Below, piece by piece: positions 45,120 through 53,723 of a DNA stretch of 64,000 nucleotides. Origin of the DNA: Fusobacterium varium (lineage in GTDB: Bacteria; Fusobacteriota; Fusobacteriia; Fusobacteriales; Fusobacteriaceae); the NCBI GenBank assembly GCA_900637705.1, contig LR134390.1:62001-126000 (forward strand), in the 5' to 3' direction. The notes below the pieces were generated by a model that saw nothing but the letters and a program-made list of their open reading frames with translations, was not told where the DNA came from and ran no database searches. The translations under genes were made by a program, and so were the position numbers. Numbering within the stretch: the stretch's first letter is position 1; each line of letters begins with the position of its first letter.

Positions 45120-45197
45120 CCTTGATACAACCATAAAGTCCTTATGGTCTTTTGTTGTATCAAGGCGAAGCATTCAAGGAATTGAATGCTTTTTTTT
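45119..45197 (+). promoter_or_regulatory. Attenuator: long hairpin plus intrinsic terminator
   Basis: GCCTTGATACAAC (45119-45131) pairs with GTTGTATCAAGGC (45154-45166), with a nested CCATAA/TTATGG hairpin. Directly after it AAGCATTCAA (45168-45177) pairs with TTGAATGCTT (45182-45191) around GGAA and runs into eight T residues. The first stem begins at the leader stop codon. A ribosome stalled in the leader would disturb the first stem; the exact antiterminator pairing was not resolved by eye. Confidence 0.8.
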
Positions 45198-45229
45198 ATA
45201 TCTGAGGAAAAAATATAAGGAGGATTTTT

Positions 45230-46231
45230 ATGAAACTGAGAATAGAACTTAGGGAAAAAAGTTATGATATTCATATTGAAAAGGGGATACTTCATAAAAT
45301 AAAAGAATATATAAATCTAGATAGAAAAGTTATGATAGTGACAGATAAGGGTGTTCCTGAAAAATATATGAATATAGTGAAAGCCCAATGTCCAAACGGA
45401 TACTCTATAGCTGTAGAACAGGGAGAGGGAGCAAAGAGCTTTAAAGTATTTGAAGAAGTATGCAGAAAGCTTCTTGATCTGGGATTCCATAGAAATGATT
45501 TGATAATAGCTCTTGGAGGAGGAGTAATTGGAGATCTTGCAGGTTTTGCAGCAGCTTCTTATATGAGGGGGATAGATTTTATAAATATTCCGACTACTAC
45601 ATTGTCACAGATAGATAGTTCTATTGGAGGAAAGACAGCAATAAATCTTGGAGATACTAAAAATATAATAGGAGCTTTTTATCAGCCGAAAGGAGTATTT
45701 ATAGATTTAGAAGTTTTGAAAACTCTTCCTGAAAGACACTATTATAATGGACTGGTAGAAGCATTGAAGGCAGGCCTTATATATGATAAAGAACTTTTTG
45801 AGATATTTGAAAATAAAAACATAGATGAGAATCTTCAAGAGATAATATACAGAGCCCTCTTGGTAAAAAAAGATGTGGTGGAAAAAGATGAAAAAGAAGA
45901 AAATCTTAGAAAAATACTAAACTTTGGACACACTGTAGGACATGGAATAGAGGGATTCTTTCATTTGAAAGATGTGCTTCATGGAGAAGGAGTAGCTATG
46001 GGAATGCTTCCTATGATAGAAGACGAAGATTTAAGAGAGAGAACTAAAAAAATATTGAAGAAAATGAATATAGATACAGATATAGAATATGACAGAGAAA
46101 AAGTATTTGAACTTATGCTTAAAGATAAAAAAGCTGATCAAGATAAAATAACTTTAGTAAAGGTAAAAGAGCTGGGAAAAGCTGAATTAGTAAAAGTTCC
46201 AATAGAAGAATGTAAAAATTATCTTAAATAA
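45230..46231 (+). CDS. aroB: 3-dehydroquinate synthase
   Basis: A 333-residue NAD+/zinc enzyme with LGGGVIGDLAGFAAASYMRG (96-115), PTTTLSQIDSSIGGKTAINLG and LNFGHTVGHGIE (zinc His). It makes 3-dehydroquinate, the second step of the shikimate pathway. It opens the five-gene operon and has AAGGAGG upstream. Confidence 0.95.
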   Translation: MKLRIELREKSYDIHIEKGILHKIKEYINLDRKVMIVTDKGVPEKYMNIVKAQCPNGYSIAVEQGEGAKSFKVFEEVCRKLLDLGFHRNDLIIALGGGVIGDLAGFAAASYMRGIDFINIPTTTLSQIDSSIGGKTAINLGDTKNIIGAFYQPKGVFIDLEVLKTLPERHYYNGLVEALKAGLIYDKELFEIFENKNIDENLQEIIYRALLVKKDVVEKDEKEENLRKILNFGHTVGHGIEGFFHLKDVLHGEGVAMGMLPMIEDEDLRERTKKILKKMNIDTDIEYDREKVFELMLKDKKADQDKITLVKVKELGKAELVKVPIEECKNYLK

Positions 46232-46242
46232 GAGGAGGAAAA

Positions 46243-47352
46243 ATGCAGAGTACAATAGGAAATAGTATAAAGCTCAGTCTTTTTGGAGAATCACATGGAA
46301 CAGCTATTGGAATAGTGATAGACGGCTTAGCCCCTGGAATAAAATTAGATACTGATTTTATACAGCAGCAGCTGGAAAAAAGAAAACCAAAGGGCAAAAT
46401 ATCAACTCAAAGACACGAAGCAGATGATTTTAAAATAGTCAGTGGATATTTCAATGGATACACAACTGGGACACCACTGTGCCTCATAATTGAAAATAAA
46501 TCACAGATGAGCAGAGATTATGAAAAAACTAAAAGCATAATGAGGCCTTCTCATGCTGATTATACAGCAGATGTAAAATATATGGGGTATCAGGACTATA
46601 GAGGGGGAGGACATTTTTCTGGAAGAACAACAGCACCTCTGGTAGCAGCAGGGGCAATATTCATTCAGATACTTAAATCTAAAGGAATAGAAATAGGAAC
46701 TCATATATTAAAATGTAAAAATGAAAGAGATAAAGATTTTTCATCAGATGAAATAACACTTTTAAAGGAAATCAGAGAAGTAAATGAAAAATATTTTCCT
46801 GTACTGGGAAAAGATGCAGAAGAAAAAATGAAAAACATAATAGAAAAAGCAGGGGAGGAACTTGATTCAGTAGGAGGAATACTGGAGACTGCTGTGACAG
46901 GATTGCCAGCTGGAATAGGAGAGCCATATTTTAATTCTGTAGAAAGTGTACTTTCTCATCTTATATATTCTATACCAGCAGTAAAAGGAATAGAATTCGG
47001 AGCTGGTTTTGGAATAACAGATATGTATGGAAGCGAAGCTAATGACAGTTTCTATTATGAAAATGAAAAGGTAAAAACAAAAACAAATAATAATGGTGGT
47101 ATCAACGGAGGGATAACAAATTCTATGCCGCTTATAATGAAAACTGCTGTAAAACCTACACCATCGATATATAAAGAGCAGGAAAGCATAGATATATCTA
47201 AAGAGAAAAATGTAAAATTTAATATTGAAGGAAGACATGACCCAGCTATAATACATAGAGCAAGAGTGGTTGTAGATTCTATGGCAGCATTTGGACTGCT
47301 TGATCTCATATGTATGAGATATGGATATATGTGGATGACAGATAAAAAATAA
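46243..47352 (+). CDS. aroC: Chorismate synthase
   Basis: A 369-residue FMN-dependent enzyme with NSIKLSLFGESHGTAIG (5-21), KPKGKISTQRHEADDF, RPSHADYTADVKY and the RGGGHFSGRTTAP loop. It makes chorismate from EPSP. It starts 11 bases after aroB with GAGGAGG. Confidence 0.96.
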   Translation: MQSTIGNSIKLSLFGESHGTAIGIVIDGLAPGIKLDTDFIQQQLEKRKPKGKISTQRHEADDFKIVSGYFNGYTTGTPLCLIIENKSQMSRDYEKTKSIMRPSHADYTADVKYMGYQDYRGGGHFSGRTTAPLVAAGAIFIQILKSKGIEIGTHILKCKNERDKDFSSDEITLLKEIREVNEKYFPVLGKDAEEKMKNIIEKAGEELDSVGGILETAVTGLPAGIGEPYFNSVESVLSHLIYSIPAVKGIEFGAGFGITDMYGSEANDSFYYENEKVKTKTNNNGGINGGITNSMPLIMKTAVKPTPSIYKEQESIDISKEKNVKFNIEGRHDPAIIHRARVVVDSMAAFGLLDLICMRYGYMWMTDKK

Positions 47353-47388
47353 AAATTAAAATATATAAAAAACTGAGGGGGAAGAAAA

Positions 47389-48408
47389 ATGATAATAACT
47401 TTAAAAAAGAATACACCACAAGAAGAAATTCAAAAGATGATTGAGGCTTTAGAAAGTAAAAATGATGTATCAGTAACTCTTATATCAGGAGAAAACTACA
47501 ATGTATTTGGTATTGTAGGGGATACAACAAAAATAGATGAAAAAGCATTGAAGGCAAATCCATATGTTGAAGATGTAACTAGAATAGCAGCACCATATAA
47601 GAAAGCCAACAGACTTTTTCACCCAGAAGACAGTATTGTAGATGTAGCAGGAATCAAGATAGGTGCAGGACAAAAAATAGCTGTAATAGGAGGGCCTTGT
47701 TCTGTAGAGGGAGAATGCTCAGTTATGGAGATAGCTAAAGAAGTAAAAGAGGCAGGAGCTTCTATGCTTAGAGGTGGAGCTTACAAACCTCGTACATCAC
47801 CATATGCTTTTCAGGGAATGGCAAGTGAAGGAATACAATGTCTGGTGAAAGCAAGAGAAGCTTATGGACTTCCAATAGTGAGTGAACTTATGAGTGCTGA
47901 TAAAATAGATGAATTTGTTGAAAATGTAGACCTTATTCAAATAGGGGCAAGAAATATGCAGAACTTTGATTTACTAAAAGCTGTAGGGAAAATAAATAAG
48001 CCTATTCTTCTAAAAAGAGGACTTTCAAATACTATTGAGGAATGGATAATGTCAGCTGAATATATAATGGCTGGAGGAAATGAAAATGTAATACTGTGTG
48101 AAAGAGGTATCCGTACATTTGAAAAATATACTAGAAATACACTTGATCTCAGTGTAATACCTATTATCAAGCAGAAAACACATCTTCCTATAATAATCGA
48201 CCCTTCTCATGCTACTGGAAACTGGGAATATGTAGAATCAATGTCATTAGCAGCTATTGCTGCTGGGGCAGATGGACTTATCATAGAAGTTCATAATGAC
48301 CCTGAGCATGCTTGGAGTGATGGAGCTCAATCATTAAAACCTAAAAAATTCAAACATTTGATAGAGCAGGGAAGAAAAATAGCAAAAGTTATTGGAAGAG
48401 ATATGTAG
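47389..48408 (+). CDS. aroF: DAHP synthase, type I-beta with ferredoxin-like regulatory domain
   Basis: A 339-residue protein. Residues 1-70 are a ferredoxin-like/ACT-type domain (EIQKMIEALESKNDVSVTLI). The TIM barrel has VIGGPCSVEGE, RGGAYKPRTSPYAFQG, PIVSELMS, LKRGLSNTIEEW and IDPSHATGNWEY. The N-terminal domain is known in this subfamily to give feedback inhibition by Phe/Tyr. It makes the first intermediate of the pathway, here third in the operon. Confidence 0.94.
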   Translation: MIITLKKNTPQEEIQKMIEALESKNDVSVTLISGENYNVFGIVGDTTKIDEKALKANPYVEDVTRIAAPYKKANRLFHPEDSIVDVAGIKIGAGQKIAVIGGPCSVEGECSVMEIAKEVKEAGASMLRGGAYKPRTSPYAFQGMASEGIQCLVKAREAYGLPIVSELMSADKIDEFVENVDLIQIGARNMQNFDLLKAVGKINKPILLKRGLSNTIEEWIMSAEYIMAGGNENVILCERGIRTFEKYTRNTLDLSVIPIIKQKTHLPIIIDPSHATGNWEYVESMSLAAIAAGADGLIIEVHNDPEHAWSDGAQSLKPKKFKHLIEQGRKIAKVIGRDM

Positions 48409-48431
48409 AACTTGCTGTAGGGAGGAAATAA

Positions 48432-49703
48432 ATGAAAGTAAAAATATATCCATCAAAATGCAGTGGGCAGATAGTTATACCTCCTTCTAAAAGTATGGGG
48501 CATAGAGCAATAATATGTGCTTCATTGGCTTCTGGAAGAAGTGTCATAAAAAATGTAGCTTATTCTGATGATATAAAAACAACTATTGAGGGAATGAGAA
48601 AATTAGGAGCTGAAATAGAGGAGAATGGAGATATTCTTATTATAGATGGAATAAAAGATATTACAAGAATTTCAGATGAAATAATAAATTGTAATGAATC
48701 TGGCTCAACTTTGAGATTTTTTATACCTATATTTTCTTTAACTGGGAAAAAAATAACTTTTCTTGGAAAGAACAGACTTCTTAAAAGGCCTCAAAAAATA
48801 TATGAGGATATATTTAAAGAACAGAAACTGCATTATTTTCATGATGAAACTAAAATAGAAATAGAAGGCAGATTGAAAGCTGGAACATATGTGGTAGATG
48901 GAAATATAAGCTCACAGTTTATAAGTGGACTTCTATTTACTCTTCCTTTGCTGGAGGGAGATTCTAAAATAAAAATAAAACCTCCTTTTGAATCAGCTTC
49001 GTATATAGAGCTTACTCTTGAAATGTTGAGAAGGTATGGAATAGAAATATCTAAGACAGATGAACTTACTTTTAAAATTAAAGGAAATCAAAAATATAAG
49101 CCTTGTGATTATACAATAGAGGGAGATTTTTCACAACTTGGTTTTTTTGCAGTACTGGGAGCAATAAATAATAATATTGAATGTCTTGGTCTGAATCATG
49201 GGTCTAATCAGGGAGATAAGGCTATAATAGAAATATTAAGAAATGCTGGAATAAAAATAGAAAATATAGAGGGAGGATATCTAATTCATAAGAGTACTCC
49301 CAAAAGTTGTGAAATAGATCTTGCTGACTGTCCAGATCTAGGGCCGATACTTAATGTATTGGGAATGTACGGAGATGGAAAATTCAGAATCTACAATGCA
49401 GGAAGATTGAGATACAAGGAAAGCGACAGAATAGCAGCTATGGAAGAGGAACTTTTAAAGCTGGGAGTGGACATAAAAACTACTGAAGATGAAATTTTTA
49501 TATCTGGTAAAAAAATATATGATGGTGGAATAGAAGCAGCAGGACATAAAGATCATAGAATAGTTATGAGTCTGGCAGTGGCAGCAACTATTATGAACAA
49601 ACCAGTCATTATAGATGGAGCAGAGGCTGTAGAAAAGTCTTACCCAGATTTTTTTAAAGATATAGAGAAGATAGGGATAAAGGTTGAATACTATGATAAA
49701 TAA
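48432..49703 (+). CDS. aroA: EPSP synthase (3-phosphoshikimate 1-carboxyvinyltransferase)
   Basis: A 423-residue enzyme with PPSKSMGHRAIICASLASG (16-34), NESGSTLRFFIPI, SSQFISGLLF, KESDRIAAMEEEL and GHKDHRIVMSLAVAA. It joins shikimate-3-phosphate and PEP. The stop overlaps the tyrA start region. GGAGG precedes the ATG. Confidence 0.95.
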   Translation: MKVKIYPSKCSGQIVIPPSKSMGHRAIICASLASGRSVIKNVAYSDDIKTTIEGMRKLGAEIEENGDILIIDGIKDITRISDEIINCNESGSTLRFFIPIFSLTGKKITFLGKNRLLKRPQKIYEDIFKEQKLHYFHDETKIEIEGRLKAGTYVVDGNISSQFISGLLFTLPLLEGDSKIKIKPPFESASYIELTLEMLRRYGIEISKTDELTFKIKGNQKYKPCDYTIEGDFSQLGFFAVLGAINNNIECLGLNHGSNQGDKAIIEILRNAGIKIENIEGGYLIHKSTPKSCEIDLADCPDLGPILNVLGMYGDGKFRIYNAGRLRYKESDRIAAMEEELLKLGVDIKTTEDEIFISGKKIYDGGIEAAGHKDHRIVMSLAVAATIMNKPVIIDGAEAVEKSYPDFFKDIEKIGIKVEYYDK

Positions 49704-50565
49704 AAATACAAAGTTCCTAATTGTAGGGTTGGGACTTTTAGGGGGAGCTTATGCAAAAGCTCTTAAGAAAAAAGGATATTTTGTAAGTGCTGTTGATATT
49801 AATAAAGACAGTATAGAGTATGCTCTTGAAAATAAAATAATAGATGAAGGGGCAGTTTCTGATTATGAATCATTGATAGAAAAGGCAGATGTAATAATAT
49901 CAGGACTTTATCCTACTACTATGGTAGGATGGATAGAAAAAAATAAAAAATATTTAAAAAAAGGCTGTATACTTACTGATGTAAGTGGTGTAAAAAGAGG
50001 TATAGTTAATAAAGTACAAGGAATTCTGCCCAAAGATACAGAGTTTATCAGTTCTCATCCAATGGCAGGAAAAGAAGTGAGTGGAGTGAGAAACAGTGAT
50101 GAAACTATTTTTGAAATAGCTAACTTTATTGTTACTCCTACAGAAAAAAATACAGTTCAGGGAATAGAATTTGCAAAGGAACTTGGAAAAATACTTGGTT
50201 TTAGAAATATAACCCAGCTTTCTTTGGAGGAACATGATAAAATGATTGGGTTTGTATCTCAGCTTACTCATGTGATAGCTGTATCCCTTATGAATACAAA
50301 TGATAATACACATCTTGTAGAGTATACAGGGGATTCATTTAGAGATCTTACTAGAATAGCTAAAATAAATGAAGTTTTGTGGAGTGAACTTTTTCTTTTG
50401 AACAAAGATAATCTAGTGAAAGAAATAGATGATTTTACAGCAGAACTTAATAACTTTAGAGAAAAACTTGTAAGTGAAGATGTTGAAGGAATGAAAAAAT
50501 TATTTATTCAATCAACTGAGAGAAGAAAACTTTTTGACAAGAAAGATGTAAAGAATAGGAAGTGA
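49693..50565 (+). CDS. tyrA: Prephenate dehydrogenase
   Basis: About 290 residues with an N-terminal NAD(P) fold (FLIVGLGLLGGAYAKAL), LTDVSGVKRGI, the SSHPMAGKEVSGV active-site His segment and a helical dimerisation domain (THVIAVSLMNTN, FRDLTRIAKI). It makes 4-hydroxyphenylpyruvate. ATG 49693 is chosen over TTG 49684; both overlap the aroA end. There is no ACT domain, so feedback control is probably by the attenuator and DAHP synthase. Confidence 0.92.
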   Translation: MINKNTKFLIVGLGLLGGAYAKALKKKGYFVSAVDINKDSIEYALENKIIDEGAVSDYESLIEKADVIISGLYPTTMVGWIEKNKKYLKKGCILTDVSGVKRGIVNKVQGILPKDTEFISSHPMAGKEVSGVRNSDETIFEIANFIVTPTEKNTVQGIEFAKELGKILGFRNITQLSLEEHDKMIGFVSQLTHVIAVSLMNTNDNTHLVEYTGDSFRDLTRIAKINEVLWSELFLLNKDNLVKEIDDFTAELNNFREKLVSEDVEGMKKLFIQSTERRKLFDKKDVKNRK

Positions 50566-50729
50566 ATTTTTTTAATCAATAAGCAGCCAAGTTATTTTTC
50601 ATGGTAATTTATTTTAATGATTGAGTAATTAAAAAATAAATTTTATATTCAACAGGATAACAATTATACCTTATCAATATTTTTTCAATTTTAGTATTAT
50701 TAAGATAACTGTTAAAAAATATAAATAAA

Positions 50730-50772
50730 AAATGAACTTGGTGACTAAATTTTTTAGCAGCCAAGTTCATTT
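50730..50772. terminator. Bidirectional terminator between tyrA and the ROK kinase
   Basis: AAATGAACTTGG pairs perfectly with CCAAGTTCATTT; T-rich and A-rich flanks serve both convergent transcripts. The core AGCAGCCAAGTT is repeated at 50582-50593, just after tyrA. Confidence 0.75.
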
Positions 50773-50797
50773 GATTTTTGGTATTTATAGCAAAGTT

Positions 50798-51664
50798 TTA
50801 TTTAAAACAAAGAGCCAAAGCTCCCAAAATCCCAGCATCTTCTCCAAGAGCAGGAGGAACAATATATTCATCGATATTTTTTAAGATACTTTCAGTTTGA
50901 ATATATCCATTTAAAAGTTGAACCACTTTTTTTCTAATTATAGGAAAAAGATGTTTTTCTCTCATTACTCCTCCACCTAACATTATTTTTTCAGGTGACA
51001 GAACAAGTATATAGTTTACAAGAGCATGAGCTATGTAGTATCCTTCCATTTCCCAAGCAGGGTGATCAGCTGGGATATCTGCCCCTTTCATTCCCCATCT
51101 TCTTTCAAGAGCTGGACCTGAAGCCATTCCTTCCAAACAGTTTCCACCATGAAATGGACAATTTCCAACAAATTTATCTCTAGGATGTCTGTTGACAAAA
51201 ATATGCCCCATCTCTGGGTGAAGCATTCCGTGGACAAGTTTTCCCTCAACTACTGCTCCTCCTCCGATTCCAGTTCCTACAGTGAGATAGATTGAACTTT
51301 TTAAGTCTTTTCCAGCTCCCCATACATATTCACCAAAAGCAGCAGCATTTACATCTGTATCAAAATATACTGGGATATCAAAGTTCTTTTTAATTTCTCC
51401 AACAAGATTGAAATTTTTCCATGCAGTTTTAGGAGTGGAAGTTATATACCCATAAGTTTCAGAATCTTTATTTAAGTTGATAGGACCAAAACAGCCTATT
51501 CCAATTGCTTCAATGTCTTTACCTTTGAAAAAAGATATAACATTTTTCATCGTTTCATGTGGTAGTTCTGTAGGGAAAGAGATTCTCTCTACTAATTCAC
51601 CAGATTTAGTTCCTATTCCACATACAAATTTTGTTCCACCAGCTTCTATTGCACCAAAGAACAT
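50798..51664 (-). CDS. ROK family sugar kinase (fructokinase-like)
   Basis: A 288-residue kinase with GAIEAGGTKFVCGIG (ATP loop), DTDVNAAAFGE, TVGTGIGGGAVV and the zinc motif HPEMGHIFVNRHPRD ... CPFHGGNCLEG. It phosphorylates a hexose, most likely fructose, given similarity of this motif to ScrK-type enzymes. Start 51664 follows GGGAGG by 7 bases. Confidence 0.9.
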   Translation of the reverse strand: MFFGAIEAGGTKFVCGIGTKSGELVERISFPTELPHETMKNVISFFKGKDIEAIGIGCFGPINLNKDSETYGYITSTPKTAWKNFNLVGEIKKNFDIPVYFDTDVNAAAFGEYVWGAGKDLKSSIYLTVGTGIGGGAVVEGKLVHGMLHPEMGHIFVNRHPRDKFVGNCPFHGGNCLEGMASGPALERRWGMKGADIPADHPAWEMEGYYIAHALVNYILVLSPEKIMLGGGVMREKHLFPIIRKKVVQLLNGYIQTESILKNIDEYIVPPALGEDAGILGALALCFK

Positions 51665-51961
51665 AACATTTCCTCCCATTCCCATATATTTTAAAATCAT
51701 TTTACCTTCTATGTATATTCTACCATTTCTTTGAAAAAGTTTGTAGATAATAAATAAAAAAATTTAGAAAAATAAATTCCCCAAACCACTATAAGAAATG
51801 AGTTTTGAATTTAAAGAGAAAGAGAATATAGAAAGTCATATATTTGTAGTCGAAAAATATTCATAAAATTATACTAAATTGAAATTTTACTTGAGAGGAA
51901 TTTCAGTATATTTTACTGTATTATATTTTATTATATATTATATATTATATATTATATAGTC
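51665..51961. other. AT-rich intergenic region with ATTATAT tandem repeat
   Basis: No gene is seen. A 7-base unit ATTATAT is repeated about four times in tandem near 51,930-51,958. The promoter of the ROK kinase must lie here on the minus strand. The enhancer sites of the next operon begin at 51962. Confidence 0.5.
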
Positions 51962-52068
51962 TTTCTCAAAATAAGAAAGAAAAATAACAAATAGATTTAA
52001 TAAATTAACAAAGCAAGAGCATTTATTAATGAATTATCAATATGATATAAATTTCTCAAAATGATAAA
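51962..52068. promoter_or_regulatory. Three palindromic enhancer sites before the hydantoinase operon
   Basis: TTTCTCAAAATAAGAAA (51962-51978) and TTTCTCAAAATGATAAA (52052-52068) flank TATCAATATGATA (52035-52047). The middle site is 17 bases upstream of the last, exactly as before ygeX, and the outer spacing is 90 bases (86 there). The same activator should bind both. Confidence 0.78.
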
Positions 52069-52139
52069 GTTGGGAAAATTTTTTCATAGAAAAATGAACT
52101 GCAATAAAACTTAGAGTATTTAAATAGAACGATTTTTTT

Positions 52140-52153
52140 GGCATATTTTTTGC
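52140..52153 (+). promoter_or_regulatory. Sigma-54 promoter of the hydantoinase operon
   Basis: TTTGGCATATTTTTTGCT has GG and GC exactly 10 bases apart, and matches the consensus TGGCA-N-TTGC well. It lies about 120 bases before the hydantoinase start codon. Confidence 0.82.
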
Positions 52154-52270
52154 TCATATATTTTTTATAAAAATCCAATGCTACAAAAATTAAAAAGTTC
52201 TTTTAATAAGGTTATTTAATGTACTTAATTAAAAGTTTTTTATATCAGCTAAATTAAATAATAAGGGGGA

Positions 52271-53704
52271 ATGGAAATGCAGTACGATTTAATTATCAAA
52301 AATGGAAAGATAGTATCATCTGAATCAACATTAGAGGGTGATATTGCTATTGTAGGAGAAAAAATAGTAGCACTTGGAAAGTTTAATGATGTTGAATCTA
52401 AAAAGATTATTGATGCACAGGGGAAATATATTATGCCAGGGGTTATAGAAGCACATATGCATTGTCAAGCACCATTTCAAGGTTGTCTAGGAGCTAATAC
52501 TTTTTATGAACAAAGTATTAGTGGAGCCTTTGGGGGAGTTACTATGTTTATGGATTTTGCTAATATGAAAAAAGGTGATTCTCCATATAAGCAAGCATTA
52601 GCAAGGGCTGAGGAAATGCAAGAATCAGCTATTGATTTTAGTGTACATGGAAAATTTGTAGAATCAACCGAAGAAGCAATAAATGATATTAAAAAAATGG
52701 CAGAGGCAGGAATTCCAACTTTTAAAATATTTATGACATATAAAAAAGAAGGAGTAATGTCAGATGATGAAACTATGTTAAAAGTTTTTGAGAGTGCAAA
52801 AGAAGTAAATGGACTTCCTATGGTTCATTGTGAAAGTAATGCAATTGCAGAAGCTAATATTGAGAAATGTCAATTAAAAAATGATATGAGTTGGGTAAAT
52901 TTTGCTAAATGCAAACCAATTTTATGTGAAGCAGAAGCTTTTGATAGAGCAGTTAACTTTGCTGAATATGTTGGAAATGCATTACTAGTTGTACATACTA
53001 CCAATGAAAAAGCTCTTAATACAGCAAGAAGAGCACATGAACAAGGATTGCCTATTTATGTAGAAACAGGACCTCATTATTTAACATTGTTTGATGATTT
53101 ATATAAAAATGAAAATGGGTACTTAGCTATTTGTTCTCCACCATTAAGAAATTCAAAAGAAGCAGAAGCTTTATGGAAAGGATTGCAGGACGGAACAATT
53201 TCATTAACAGGTTCTGATGATTGTACTTTTGATATAGATGAAAAATCTATGTTCTTAGAAAAAAATGAAGATGGAACTTGGAAACAAGATTTTACTAAAG
53301 TAGTAAATGGGCTATCAGGACTTGAAGTAAGACTTCCTATTCTTCTTTCAGAAGGTGTTAATAAAGGAAGGTTAAGCATAAATAAAGTATGTGCTTTAAC
53401 AAGTACAAATATTGCAAAAATATATGGTTGCTTTCCTCAAAAGGGAGTGATTGCTCCTGGCTCAGATGCAGATATAGTTATTGTAGATATGGAAAAAGAA
53501 GTGATTTTATCAAAAGATACATTACATAATAATATAAGTTATTGTTTACATGAAGGAATGAAAATAAAAGGCTACCCGATTATGACAATAGCTAGAGGAA
53601 AAATTATTATTGAAAATGACCAGTTTAAAGGAGAAAAAGGAAGAGGGCGTTTTATTAAACGAAAAATAAATTCACAATATTTAAAAAAATATGGGCTAAA
53701 CTAA
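52271..53704 (+). CDS. Dihydropyrimidinase/D-hydantoinase family cyclic amidohydrolase
   Basis: A 477-residue amidohydrolase with HMHCQAPFQG (HxH), TFKIFMTYKK (lysine to be carbamylated), MVHCES, VVHTT and GSDDCTF (Asp). The family opens cyclic ureides such as hydantoins, dihydropyrimidines or allantoin. The permease gene downstream and the shared regulator with ygeX suggest a purine- or pyrimidine-derived ring as substrate. HyuA of the E. coli yge cluster is a close type. GGGGGAATGG precedes the ATG. Confidence 0.9.
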   Translation: MEMQYDLIIKNGKIVSSESTLEGDIAIVGEKIVALGKFNDVESKKIIDAQGKYIMPGVIEAHMHCQAPFQGCLGANTFYEQSISGAFGGVTMFMDFANMKKGDSPYKQALARAEEMQESAIDFSVHGKFVESTEEAINDIKKMAEAGIPTFKIFMTYKKEGVMSDDETMLKVFESAKEVNGLPMVHCESNAIAEANIEKCQLKNDMSWVNFAKCKPILCEAEAFDRAVNFAEYVGNALLVVHTTNEKALNTARRAHEQGLPIYVETGPHYLTLFDDLYKNENGYLAICSPPLRNSKEAEALWKGLQDGTISLTGSDDCTFDIDEKSMFLEKNEDGTWKQDFTKVVNGLSGLEVRLPILLSEGVNKGRLSINKVCALTSTNIAKIYGCFPQKGVIAPGSDADIVIVDMEKEVILSKDTLHNNISYCLHEGMKIKGYPIMTIARGKIIIENDQFKGEKGRGRFIKRKINSQYLKKYGLN

Positions 53705-53723
53705 AAATTGGGAGTGTGAAAGT

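Noticed and set aside
45119-45197. T-box riboswitch before aroB
   Set aside because: No T-box consensus (AGGGTGGNACCGCG-like) is present, and a leader peptide with Phe/Tyr codons explains the layout better.
51924-51959. ATTATAT tandem repeat as a CRISPR or origin
   Set aside because: The unit is 7 bases with no spacers and no nearby cas or replication genes; it is low-complexity AT sequence.
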